Shown one piece after another: positions 35,281 through 46,278 of a stretch of 64,000 nucleotides of DNA. Position 1 is the stretch's first letter; the number at the start of each line of letters is the position of its first letter. Location: contig OZ234498.1 in the NCBI GenBank assembly GCA_965153455.1, positions 10,974,001-11,038,000 of the forward strand, given 5' to 3'. Source of the stretch: Sphagnum compactum (lineage: Eukaryota; Bryophyta; Sphagnopsida; Sphagnales). Made by a program: the position numbers and the translations under genes. The notes beneath the pieces were generated by a model that did no database searches, had not been told where the DNA came from, and worked only from the letters and a program-made list of their open reading frames with translations.

Positions 35281-35702
35281 GAGCCATGGATTATAATACC
35301 ACAAATTGTTAAGCCTTAGTTCCATAGTTTTCTTTAGTATTAATGATTCGAATCATGATAAACCTCCAAGTAATAATTATTAGGAGTTGGATTAGCCTTT
35401 GGATATTTAAGCGTAGAAGACTTTTTTATTGATGCAGGGCTTAGTTAGTTTTAGGACCTAGTAAACCTTTTTAAGTGCATTATCTTTTTATGTTGTAGAC
35501 AAGGGAAAAGGGATGTAGAATTAGATGTGATTTATTGATGTATTGGGAATACAAGCCCATAACTAACAAACAGCATTTTGCCATGACAATATTAAGTTAG
35601 TCTGTAGAATAATCTTCAGGCACAAATGAGATACTAGAAAGATTTCTAGGATGCAATCATAATACATCTTTATTTAGTTTTGACTTCTATCAGACGCTTA
35701 GA
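35281..35702. other. Unassigned DNA inside the E3 cluster
   Basis: About 420 bases unlike regions A-C and the LTRs. No frame or known motif is seen. It may be older host DNA or an unrecognised part of the element. Confidence 0.45.
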
Positions 35703-35791
35703 TAGAATCAAAATCAAACTTAAGTATTAGCATTTCCACCTAAGTGACCTCAGGTGAATTACAACTTAGTAAACAACTTGAAGGGAATAGG

Positions 35792-36205
35792 TCACAATTG
35801 CAAAAACTCCAGAATGCGACGGATGGTGCGAGCTAGGTATTCAGCTCGATGCTCCATGGGAAGGGGGTTAATTAGGCCTTGTAGCCAACGGTAATGACCA
35901 TCATCGGGAACCCACGTTCGACAATGAAGACAGGCATCATCATCTTCGCATTGACACAGTTCAAACCTTTCTGGTGCGGCTCCACGAGCAGGAACGAATT
36001 CTAAATAGATTGCTAAAGCATGTGGGTTAGGAGACAATCAACGATCCCATGCCGAACGATCGACTCGAGTGCGCACCACTCGCCTGGACAGTTCTTCTTC
36101 GCGCGGCCGTTGAGAAACATTCACGTCGAACGGTGCTTCTTCAAGCTCTTCCTGTTTTACTGGTGCAACTAGAGAATTCAAAGACGTAGCAACATCATCC
36201 GCCAT
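35792..36205 (-). pseudogene. Antisense ORF of E3, copy C, one nonsense codon
   Basis: The ATG at 36205 to the stop at 35792 is 138 codons in frame, with one TGA at 36038-36040 where copy A has Gln (CAA). The C-terminal part is complete here: after the motif CQCEDDDACLHCRTWVP come GLINPLPMEHRAEYLA and a basic helix-like end, TIRRILEFLQL. Copies A and C share the frame, the Cys residues and the acidic cluster while differing at many bases. That suggests the protein was once under selection. Confidence 0.55.
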
Positions 36206-36980
36206 GACTAGTTCTCACCTGCATCAACAAAAAACCAAGAAGGTAGCAGAAACAATGTTATTCTTGCATTCAGAAGGGGTCGAGGCTTTTTATTTAACAA
36301 ATTAGGGTAGATGAAGGTGTGGGAGTGACGGCGGAACCTCATGAAGACTCGAACATCCTAGATCTAATGGGTAGGGATATCAAAAGAGTAAATGGTACAC
36401 GGGAATGTTAGTTCAACCATTAAATTAGTCAAGTAAGAATTCAAGGACGTTTACTTGTTACTATCGATAAACTGTCCTAGTAGTTAGTTACTTGAAGTAA
36501 TTAGGATGAAGTAAGATGTGAAGGTTAACGGACGGAGAGGATAAGGATCAAGCTCAAAAGACCTCATCAAGATATCCAAGATAAGGGGAAGGATGAATCC
36601 TCCAATCCCATTAGTCATGAGGATTGTCATCCTATTTGATTGGAGGATGGAATATTTCTTGTGTCTCATTGGGCCCAAGAATTCTCATCCTAAACTCAAT
36701 TGGATGGCAATTCATTCCCAATTCTCATTGGCTCTTGAAGGATGAGGAGGCCATTGATTAGAGCAAAAGATTTCGAAGCCTTCATTGGACAAGGGGAACA
36801 AGCCCAAGGAAGGTCATGGAGGCTTACCAAGGGAGAGGATTTTGTGTGTATGCCAAGAAAAAAAAAAAGATGAAGTGTGAGGAAATTTTTAGTTCTTATG
36901 TGTGGAGAGGTGTTCATGAAAAAGGTGTGTGCAAGAATCAAGCATGGAAGGAAGTTGTGTGTATCAAGTACTTGTAGCAA

Positions 36981-37580
36981 AGCCTCTGGATTTTTGTTTT
37001 AATTAGTTGTTTCTCTCAAATCCACCGTTGAATTTGTGTCAAATTTGAATCAGTCTTAGTTTAAAAGGTGTAAAAGCTTCTCCTAAAATTTCAGGATCAT
37101 CGGGCTTGCTGTAAGGGAGCTACATTGATTGGAAGTAGAGGGTGTTGTAGTGGAGTTCATGGAAAGATTTCCATGACATAAAGCCTCTGGATTTTTGGTT
37201 CAATTAGTTGTTTCTCTCAAATCCACCGTTGGATTTGTGTCAAATTTGAATGAGTCTTAGTTTGAAAGGTGTACAAGCTTTTCCTAAAATTTAAGCATCA
37301 TCGGGCTTGCTGTAAGGGAGCTACACTGGTTGGAAGTAGAGGGTGTTGTAGTGGAGTTGATGGAAGGATTTCCATGACATAAAGCCTCTGGATTTTTGGT
37401 TCGATTAATTGTTTCTTTCAAATCCACCGTTGGATTTGTGTTAAATTTGAATCAATCTTAGTTTGAAAGGTGTAAAAGCTTCTCCTAAAATTTCAGCATC
37501 ATCGGGCTTGTTGTAAGGGAGCTACACTTGTTGGAAGTAGAGGGGGTTGAATTGACTGTTTTTTTCCCTCAATCTAAGCA
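36981..37580. repeat. 201-bp tandem repeat, three copies, across the LTR edge
   Basis: The phrase AGCCTCTGGATTTTTG starts at 36981, 37182 and 37383, an exact period of 201. Each unit holds about 90 bases upstream of the LTR plus about 110 bases of the LTR start. The third unit runs on into the full LTR C. Copies are very similar, so the duplication is younger than the split between regions A and C. Confidence 0.85.
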
Positions 37581-37993
37581 AGTGGTTCCTAGTTCCGAGG
37601 CTTAACTCTTGATCAAAAAAATAAAATAAAAACCTATGAGATTTTGTAACATGGCTCCTTTATATTAGCCTTTTAAAAATTCAATGCATGTTAGATTAGG
37701 AGGTTGTATGTAGATGTTATGACAAATGGAATGGAAGGGTTCCAACCATCAAGCGTCACATTGAATTGAACATCAACATACGGCTCCTTCATATTTCATC
37801 ATGGTGAGTTACGTTTCTTTCACAATGTCTTTGTATCTTCAAATTGGACGCAATGCGTTAGATCCTTAGTGAATTTCATTACTTACCTTGAAGCATTTTA
37901 CTTGTTAGACTACAACTACATAGTAGTTCCACTTCCAACCGGGTTTTTGTGAGTGCATATCTTAATGGTGAAGGTGTGCAAGAATTCCTCACA
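37471..37993 (+). repeat. LTR C of E3 (523 bp)
   Basis: TGTAAAAGC...TTCCTCACA. It is followed after four T residues by TGGTGCGCCTGCCGGGA, which resembles the TGGCGCCGTTGCCGGGG primer site common in Athila/Tat elements, although not exactly. This supports its identity as an LTR and its right edge. Confidence 0.72.
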
Positions 37994-38655
37994 TTTTTGG
38001 TGCGCCTGCCGGGAGGTGCAATGTTGTTCTAACATGAAATAGTGTGGTACTACTAAGTTGATGGTGGTTCTTTTGCAAGCTCATGAACTTTTGGCATGGG
38101 GTTTAATGGTGAATATTGGAGTATGGGTTGAGCATCGACTTGGCACAAGTTCATCACAAATCTAGTTACAAGTAAGTTGTTTTGTTTTCCTTTTCTTTGC
38201 ATTTGAAATTTAGGTGGAAAAGAAAGGAAGGAGCGCGGCTAGGCTTGTTGCCTATGAGTATGATCTAAACATTCCTTCCTTTACTTCCTCTAGTAATTCA
38301 ATTGGGTTCAATTGAATGCCAAGGAAATTTTCCCACTCTATTGGACTGTTGTTTGGGAAATCCTTGAGTGTTGTGGTAATTGCTTTGAAATTCCATAGAC
38401 GTTTTTGTTGGTGAAGTTGGGTTGATGACCAACATGACCTGAGTAATGTTTGGTGAAGTCGGGTTGATCATCGGAAGGACCATGTTTTGTTGTTGAACCC
38501 TAGGGTTATTGGAGTGATGGCCCAGTAATCTACAGAAGCTTTTTTGGTTGCAGGTTGAACACACAGGTTGCCCATAATCCCGTGTCCCATCAAGTCTAGT
38601 TGTCTTAAGTAGAAGAGTGTTGGTTCCATTTTTAGACTTAGACTTGATTGTTTAG
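37994..38655 (+). other. E3 5' leader between LTR C and gag
   Basis: Contains the primer-site-like sequence at about 37998-38014 and then an untranslated leader with no convincing ORF. It ends just before the gag ATG at 38656. Confidence 0.55.
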
Positions 38656-39195
38656 ATGCCCGTTCAAACTAGGTTACAAAAGAAACTTTTCGAATTCCAA
38701 AATCTAGACACTAATCAAATTGATCATCAAAATCCAACAGATTTCCAAGCTTTGATTAGTCCAACATTGTCAAACAACATGGCTTCTCAATCAGCTGTTA
38801 ATCAGCCAAACCCACCACCCCCACCAGTGATTAACCCACCACTGGTAATTAATCTACCGCCTCCCATCGTGAATCCACCACCACCTCCTAATCCAATTAT
38901 AGATCCCATGATGTTACCAAGGGGGTTACCCATCATTATCCTGCAAGGATTAATGCCAGTTATCATGCTTGTAAATTTGCCTAAATTTTCAAGAACTCGG
39001 AACGAAGATCTAGCTGCACATGTAGAACGATTCGTGGAAGTGCTCATTACGAGTTTGGTCACAGATCCTAACTACTACCTAGTCTGGTTCCCCACCACTT
39101 TAGATGGTTCTGCGTATGCTTGGTATAGGTCGCATAATGCTGGAACTTTCGCTTCATGGCAAGAACTCCAAGCAGTTTTGCACTTCCAACTGGGT
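38656..39195 (+). pseudogene. Gag fragment of E3
   Basis: Opens with ATG (MPVQTRLQKKLFEFQN), then a Pro/Asn-rich stretch of about 50 residues, then the start of a retrotransposon gag domain: LPKFSRTRNEDLAAHVERF, and further on WFPTTLDGSAYAWYR and SWQELQAVLHFQL. The frame is then cut: from about 39181 the DNA is the tail of the E3 LTR rather than gag. The first ~175 codons are undamaged. The rest of gag and all of pol are absent. Confidence 0.82.
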
Positions 39196-39244
39196 TTTTG
39201 TGAGTGCATATCTTAATGGTGAAGGTGTGCAAGAATTCCTCACA
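39181..39244 (+). repeat. E3 LTR tail fused to gag
   Basis: The last ~64 bases of the LTR, nearly identical to 37930-37993. It joins gag at the shared word CACTTCCAAC, present both in gag (LHFQ codons) and in the LTR. Confidence 0.75.
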
Positions 39245-39248
39245 GAGG

Positions 39249-39768
39249 TGTAGAATGTTCTCTCAAAATTTCAGCATCATAGGGTTTGTTGTATGGAACT
39301 TACACTTGCCGGAAATAGAAGGGGTTGAAATTGTCTGTTTTTTTCTCAAATTTTGTCGAAATAATTTTTTTGTTTCGAGGTTAACTCTTGATTTCAGAAA
39401 TAAAAACTTATAATATTTTGTAACATTGTTTCTTTTAAGATTAACTTTTCGAAAACCCAATGCATGTTAGACTATGAGGTTGTATGAAAATATTATGACG
39501 AATGGAACAAAGGGGAATCAATCATCAAGCGTGAAGATGGATTTAACATCAACATAATGTTCCTTCACATTTCATCATGGTGAGTTTTGATTCTCCCACA
39601 ATGTTTTGGTATCTTCTAATTGGACACAACGCATTAGATTATTAGTGAACTTATTACATTACATTGAACCACCTTAACTTGTTAGAATAAACTACATAGT
39701 AGTTGCACCCCCAAGTGAGTTTTGTGAGTGCATATCTTCATGTTGAAGGTGTGCAAGAATTCCTCATA
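39249..39768 (+). repeat. LTR D of E3 (520 bp)
   Basis: TGTAGAATG...TTCCTCATA. Diverged from LTRs A and C throughout, and its last dinucleotide is TA rather than CA. It lies four bases after the preceding LTR tail. Confidence 0.7.
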
Positions 39769-42700
39769 ACCATTACCACATAAATTATACATGTATTTTT
39801 ATGAATTGTGATGCACTACGTGTAGGCAAGTTGGACACATGACCCAATTTTGCATAATGACAATTCAACCCCAATTCAACCCCAATTCCACCTTATAAAT
39901 CACCTCATCATATGAACTAAACAATAAACTCACCTCAAAGTAATATGTAGGTTAGGCAAAGGTTCAATGTTTGTCACACTTCTGAGGGTAGGCACGCATT
40001 TAACATTTGATGGATGGAGTTAAGAATCTAATGTTTTAATTATAATGACAATCACCCAATTTACTATTGTTACATCATTTCATAATCATTTCGTAACAAG
40101 ATATTTGAAAGTATAAAAGTTTCAATTTCAATAATATTATGGATTTTTTTCTATAGATGATCAAACCCAACAAATTTGATACATTTTATTAAAAAAATGT
40201 TTTATTGTAAAATGATTTTGAAAACAAGCATTTTTCACAATTTTTAAAAATGACATTTAATTTAAATTCCATAAAGAGGCATAGATAATATTATATGAAA
40301 CGTACGAAATGACATTTTTGTACAAATTTCATTTAAATATATCATATTATATGGGAGGTTTGTTCATTTGACTTTATCATTTAGTTTTGTCGTTTTGATT
40401 TGTTTTTTGGTTTTGTCTTTTTTAGTTTGTCTTCTAGCTTCGTCCTTTACTTTTGTCCTTTTTTGTTCATCCCATGCCTTTGTCATTTCTTTTGTCTTTT
40501 GGCATTGGCCTTCGTTTGTCCTTTCAACTCATCCTTTAACTTTGTCAATTTGTTTCTATTTTGGTTTTGTTGGTTTGTTTGATTTTTTGTTGTATTTGTT
40601 TGTTTTTTTAAATTTTGTCCCTTTTGGTTTGTTCTGTATTTTTTTGTTTTTTTATCATCCCTTGATTTTTTCATTTTTTTTTTTTTTTTATGTTTTGTCC
40701 TTTTACCCATCCCATTTCCATTATCATATATATTTAAGAATATTGGTAATATATTTCAAGTGCTTGAAATAAAGTTTTTAATTATTGTGTTTTATTCAAA
40801 TGTGAAGAATGTTGGATAAGTTTTTTTATTTAAAACAACATTATTTTGTGTTATGACAAGTGGTCTAAGAATCATTCTTAATTACCTTTTAGTTAATTAT
40901 TAATTCACGTTTAATTAAGTCCTAATAATCATAATTCATTTGTAATTATAATTTTTTAAAAAATCATCCTTGGTCAATAAGCACATTCAAACCTTCATAA
41001 TTTATTTTTTGAACTAAGTCACCAAATGATTATATATAAAGGTATGAATATTCATTAATTTCAATCTATTCAATATTAGTCACATGTACAATCTTGTTAT
41101 GTTTTTATTATGTTTATATTTTCATATTTTATCACAATAAATGTTTGTTTGCACACTTCATGATTGGATTTCAATTTAAATCTATTTTTTTATCATTTGT
41201 TTTCATAATTTTTGTGTCGATCATAAAAGCATTTTTCCACACATCTTTCAAATAAAATATAAAAAATTTGATGCAACCATGTCCAAAGTTTATTTTATGT
41301 GTTTTTTCAAATTATTTTCATTTATCTTAAAGTTGTATATTTTATTTTAATTTAATTTCAAAATTTTCAATTACATGAACTTAAAATCATAAAAAATTCA
41401 TGCACCAATGTCTAAAGCAACCTTTATGTGATTTTTTTCAAATTTGTTATGTCTTATTTCAAAGTAGTATAATTTTAAAAAAAGTTGTAAGGGTTAGAAA
41501 TCAAGTTTATACACAAGATTTGAATATTATATCATTTTAATAAAATCAAAAACTTGATGCCTCAATGTTCAATGAAGATTTATGTAATGTCTTAAAAAAT
41601 GTTATAATTTATTTTTAAAATGTTTATGAAAAACACCAAACAAGGTGAATCAGACAATCATCTAATTTATGAAATGTGTGACACACATTGTTTTTCAACA
41701 TTGTGAAGTTGATTGACCTTCATGAACAGGATGCACTTACACCCTTGCATCACAAAAATGAAATATTTAAAAATATTTTAAAGGTGATGATATTCCCATC
41801 AACAAGCAATAATTATTTAAAACACAACAAGTCACCACAATTTTAAAAGTTATACTAACTCATGCACTGATGCAATGCAAATTGTTCACCTATTTTTAAA
41901 ATTTTCAAAAATAGTTTTAATATTATTTGTATTAAAATTCATTTATTGATCAAACATGATTTTATCCAAAATTTTGTCTGTCAACTTGAATTAACACTAA
42001 AAATAATCTCAACTTGCATAATTTACATCTTCAAGAAAATAAAGTTTAATCTTCAAACCTTAAATTAACACAACTAGTTTTTTTTTAATAATCTTATTTA
42101 GAATTACCAATAATTATAAGACACTTCAAACTAATGTACATATGTCATTTCATCAAAAATTAAACAAAATGTTCCAAAACAACTTGTCTATCACAAATTG
42201 TTTGCAAAACAACTTAATTACAATTTTTTCATTTGCAGTAAGAATTTGCAATAATCGTAACAACCCACTTATTCAACTTTTGATAAAATAAAATATGTGA
42301 TCAATCAATGGCATCCCAAACATTGGGTAAATCAAATGCATCAAAAAATCTTTTCGATATCTTAAGTAAACATAGACCATGAAATATAAAAATATATATC
42401 AATTAAAATATATATTCTTAAGAATTAAAACATCTACAACAATATCAACATATTTCCACACTATAATAGTTCTAATATTAAATATATCAAAAATAATGTT
42501 TGCACTAATCCCATATGCAAATTGATATAATAAGGACATATTAGTTTTTCTAAACTCTTATGATGCTTTAACAAACTTAATTACTTTGTATTTGACAAAG
42601 GATTTTAATTTTTTTATCAAACACATAAATGTTTCATAAATCATACAATACACAAACAAATATATTTTATTTCTTATTTTCCAAACTGATATCCCAAACA

Positions 42701-43464
42701 ACTCCTATCAAATCCCAATGTGTAAATAGTTTAAGTTTTTTTCACCAATTTTTATGTGATTTAATTTCATAGTATATTGAGAAGCAAAAAAATTGACATT
42801 CAATTGGAAAGAATTGTACCTCGAACTCCAAAAATAAATTCCTCACTTGAATTACTTTCCTCCTCTTATGACAATATGCTTTCAAAGTTTCAACATATCA
42901 AACAGAAAAAATACCAATAACACAATGTTAATTATCATCAAATTCATTGCCAATACCAATTTTAAATTTAAAATGCAAATAATGAGAATAAATTGCAAAC
43001 TCTACACTCACAAACCAAATAGCATAAATTATTAAAATCCCAAAAAATTACAGAGTACAAAATGCTAAAACCAAAAAACAAAACTTAATCCCAAATTGGG
43101 TTTTTTTTTTTGTAGAAAGAGTTAAAACCTTATTATGATAAAAAAAAGGATTCTAGAATTTTCTCCTTTAATTTATTGGATTTAAAAATCAATATTAAAC
43201 CCTAATTCAATTGGCTGCAGCTGAAACTGCCCACATGTACTTGCTAAAAGATGTGCAACTTTTGCCCTTGCCTCAGAAGCAAGGGTTTCAAGGGTGCCTT
43301 ACATGTGCATGTGCCAAGGCCAAGAGATTTGGCAAGGTGAAGAGAGTTGGCTGCTTCTCAAAGCTTAAACATTTGTAGTAAGTAAATTGAGCATGTCAAC
43401 AAACATAAAGGTACCTGATAAGCAGACAAAGGAAGGTCTTTGATAGATGATGAAATCGAAGAGA
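39769..43464. other. AT-rich, gene-free DNA
   Basis: No gene, LTR or inverted-repeat element is recognised. 40370-40720 is a pyrimidine-rich stretch with a recurring TTTGTC word; the 134-codon frame there is Phe/Leu low complexity and not a gene. The last 300 bases become more balanced as the phosphatase gene is approached. Confidence 0.55.
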
Positions 43465-43860
43465 TGTTGAGGATTTCACAAATGCTTGAAGAAGAAGAAG
43501 AAGCCCATGATTGAGGAAATGTTGAAGATTTCATAAATGCTTGAAGAAGAAGAAGAAGCCAATCATCGAGGAAATAATGGGCTTGCTCACATGATCAATA
43601 ATAACGTCCCAGAATTCCTGAATAGTCATCCCCTTCTTCTTCACATTTCTTACAAGAAGCTTGTGGAAATCCAACATGAAGTTGGTCAATAGCACAACAA
43701 ACAAAGTTGAACAAATTTCATACCGCAAATCTCCGAAAACTTGCCGCAACATTCAAGAGTTGCTAAACCATCTGAGACTTGCCACAGCATCCGAGATTTG
43801 CTATAACACCATCGGAGACTTGCCATCCGAGAGTTGCCACACCATCTGAGACATGCAACC
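43465..43860. repeat. Two small tandem repeat blocks
   Basis: Two copies of a 56-bp unit start at 43465 and 43521; each contains ATTTCA.AAATGCTTGAAG and a GAA run. At 43725-43860 a second degenerate series repeats words like CATC(C/T)GAGACTTGCCACA every 20-30 bases. Both lie within 650 bases upstream of the phosphatase start codon. Confidence 0.7.
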
Positions 43861-44096
43861 ACACCCATCAGCAATCAAGAACTCCAAAAAGACAACAGCA
43901 TCACAATCAATTTACATAAAACCCTATTCTATGTCTTCATCAAAGTCTTCAAGTGGGAGGAGCGAGAAATAGGTGAGGAGTGAAGAGTGAGAAGCTCCTC
44001 TTTTACCCTAACGGAAAGCACTCGTCTTTTGTGGAGCTTTCTCTCGCGAGGAGCCAGGTGCCATCTTATTGTGTGACGCGGGAGCGGGAGAGCAGA
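43861..44096 (+). promoter_or_regulatory. Promoter/5' UTR region of the LMW-PTP gene
   Basis: Sequence between the repeats and the start codon. I see no certain TATA box. The frame of exon 1 is open upstream to 43980 but has no ATG before 44097. Confidence 0.35.
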
Positions 44097-46278
44097 ATGG
44101 TGGTTTGCATTGCGCGACCAATCGGGACTCTTGCACATCATTCTTCTGTCGCTCTTCGTCGTCCTTCTCCTCCTGCGCAAACATCATCAACATCACCATC
44201 ATCACCATCATCACCATCATCCTTCTTCTTCACGGTCTCTGAGTGTTTCAGGTTGTCTTCACCTTCGTCTGCAAGCCGTAACGGATTTCGCACTGACAAA
44301 GGTGGGCCGCGGAATGGAACGGCTTTTCTGATAAGCCGAGAGACTGTTTGTCACCATCGCAGTTTCAACATCCGCACTGCCGCGGCTCTGAGCCAGGGAC
44401 CTTCTGCTGGCGAGGCCATGGACTCTGTCAAGCCGTTTGGAGTTCTTTTCGTGTGTCTAGGTGAGTGAGTGGATGACGGAATCGATTGTTTTTTGCGTGA
44501 TTTTTTTGCAGTGTATATGAAATTCTGCTATTGCAATTTCCCGCAGTATGAAATCCTACCGCTTCCTTCCATGGAAGCAGCAGCTTCAGCGCCCTTGTCT
44601 CCGAACTGGTATGCAAACAATTGGTTTGAGATTGAGGTTTTGCTTCCGGCACGTATGATGAGCGAAGTCAGGCATGAGGAGATCGCTGTATAGTGTTTGT
44701 GAAACTATTGGACTCGTTTCACTAAAGAAAGATCCCAAGCACTGGCTAGTTATGTGATGAGCTCTGACAGTGATCTTCTTCTGTTGCTCATTGCTTGTTT
44801 CAGTCTTTCAGGAATGTCTGATTGCTGGTTTAGAGTTCCTCAGGCTGCACAAATTGTAGGAGCTGAAAACTTCTTGTGCTCTCAGTTGTAAACAAATGGT
44901 ACAAGAGACCTGGAATTTTGTTGTTTGTTATGTTGGGTTTAGGGTTTATGATTGGAAATCGGTTTGGCAACAATGATGCAGGCAACATATGTCGAAGTCC
45001 ATCAGCAGAGGCAGTCTTCAGATACTTGGTGGAGCAGAAAGGATTGGCTTCCAATTTTGTCATTGACTCTGCAGGCACTATCAATTATCATGAGGTCTTC
45101 TCCTCTCTTGTCTTCTTCTTCTTTCCAGTTTCAAAGAGTTTGTGGGTTGTTGCAGCGGGTGCCACCCTGTAGAACATCATCATCAATTTTGATTTCTGGA
45201 AATGTTTCTGTGGAGATTTCCATACTGCTGCCATGGTTGTTTTTCCATATTTGGTAGAATATTATGCTTCTGCTTGAATGGTAGAGGGTTGTTTGAATGA
45301 AGCTATTAGGCAATGGATCCTACTGTTTTCTTTGGAGAATTTCAACAGCTTTTTTTATGTGGGTGAAGGGGAACCCTGCAGATTCAAGGATGAGGGCTGC
45401 AGCAATGAAACGTGGAGTGAAACTCACATCTATCTCCAGGCCCATACGACGTTTGGATTTTGAGGAGTTTGACCTCATACTTGCAATGGATAAGCAGAAC
45501 AAAGGTATCATTGCTCTCACTATTCCATGACAATCCATCTTCTTTCCAGGAATTTTGATGCCTTGTTTTTCCTGCCCTTAGTATGTCAGGTCAGATTGCT
45601 TGTGGTATGCACAGTCTTAGACTTCAGCTAAAGGCATATCACCGAAGCAGCTCACTGTTGATGTTTGAACACAGAGGATATATTGGCTGCTTATGAAGTA
45701 TGGAACGCAAAGACATCACTCCCAGTGGATGCAAAGAACAAGGTCAGTCAAAGCTACTTGTATTTGCTGCTTGTGTATGAACAGTGACATATGTACATCC
45801 AAGCTTTTCTATCATTTTTCCATTAAATTTTGGAGGTGTTCAATGGTGTGGTAGTGTTTGCTGAAAAAACTGGTCATTACACCTGAGAGCTGTGGTCATG
45901 TTTCTCGGAATGTGGGACCAGGTGAGACTTATGTGCAGCTATTGCCGCAAGCATGACATCACTGAGGTTCCCGACCCTTATTATGGTGGACCTGCAGGAT
46001 TTGACAAGGTGAATAAAAAAAGGGTGCCTACATCACATTCAATAAGATTGTGGGAGATGCTGTCTCAGGATCAGGATATCTTGAGTTTGCATGAACAACC
46101 GTTCTTTTATTTTCTAGAGAATGCATCTGCAATCTGTGCTATTCTGACTGGGTCTTTTTTGGTGACAAATCAGGTGTTGGACTTATTGGAAGATGCATGT
46201 GAAGGCTTATTGGAATCTATATTGACAACTAGAACTCAAGTAATGGAACCAGCACAAAGTGTTCTTCCTGATGCTTAG
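44097..46278 (+). CDS. Low-molecular-weight protein tyrosine phosphatase, probably plastid-targeted
   Basis: Six exons: 44097-44460, 44982-45094, 45369-45504, 45675-45742, 45922-46008, 46174-46278. All junctions are GT-AG with consistent phase; the product is 290 residues. It hydrolyses phosphotyrosine (or similar) with a cysteine nucleophile. The P-loop VCLGNICRS is split by intron 1 and holds catalytic Cys120, Arg126 and Ser127. The general-acid Asp is in VPDPYYGG (Asp245, exon 5). SAGT and the DLILAMD motif are also conserved. Canonical enzymes have ~155 residues. The extra ~110 N-terminal residues are Ser/Arg/Pro-rich and look like an organelle transit peptide; Arabidopsis has a similar predicted chloroplast form. 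The ATG at 44097 is the first in frame. Part of the leader is encoded by a CATCAC-type microsatellite. The exon 3 acceptor (GAAG|GGG) is a weak match. Confidence 0.9.
44181..44222 (+). repeat. (CATCAC)n-type microsatellite inside coding exon 1
   Basis: Repeated CATCAT/CATCAC triplets encode a run of Ser and Pro (SSTSPSSPSSPSS) in the leader of the phosphatase. Length changes here would stay in frame. Confidence 0.85.

Larger units (their letters stand above)
30688..39768 (+). mobile_element. Rearranged cluster of Tat-like gypsy element E3
   Basis: The parts in order are: pol fragment (30688-32056); antisense-ORF region A (32057-33554); LTR A (33555-34072); partial antisense-ORF region B (34073-35280); unknown DNA (35284-35702); antisense-ORF region C (35703-37470); LTR C (37471-37993); leader and gag fragment (37994-39195); an LTR tail (39181-39244); and LTR D (39249-39768). 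The order 3'-internal, LTR, 5'-internal around LTR C means tandem elements sharing an LTR, as made by recombination. No complete element remains. Confidence 0.7.

Noticed and set aside
40368-40772. 134-codon frame rich in Phe, Leu and Ser, resembling a membrane protein
   Set aside because: It is produced by a TTTGTC-type pyrimidine repeat. It has no charged loops, no homology that I recognise, and noise in the other frames as well.
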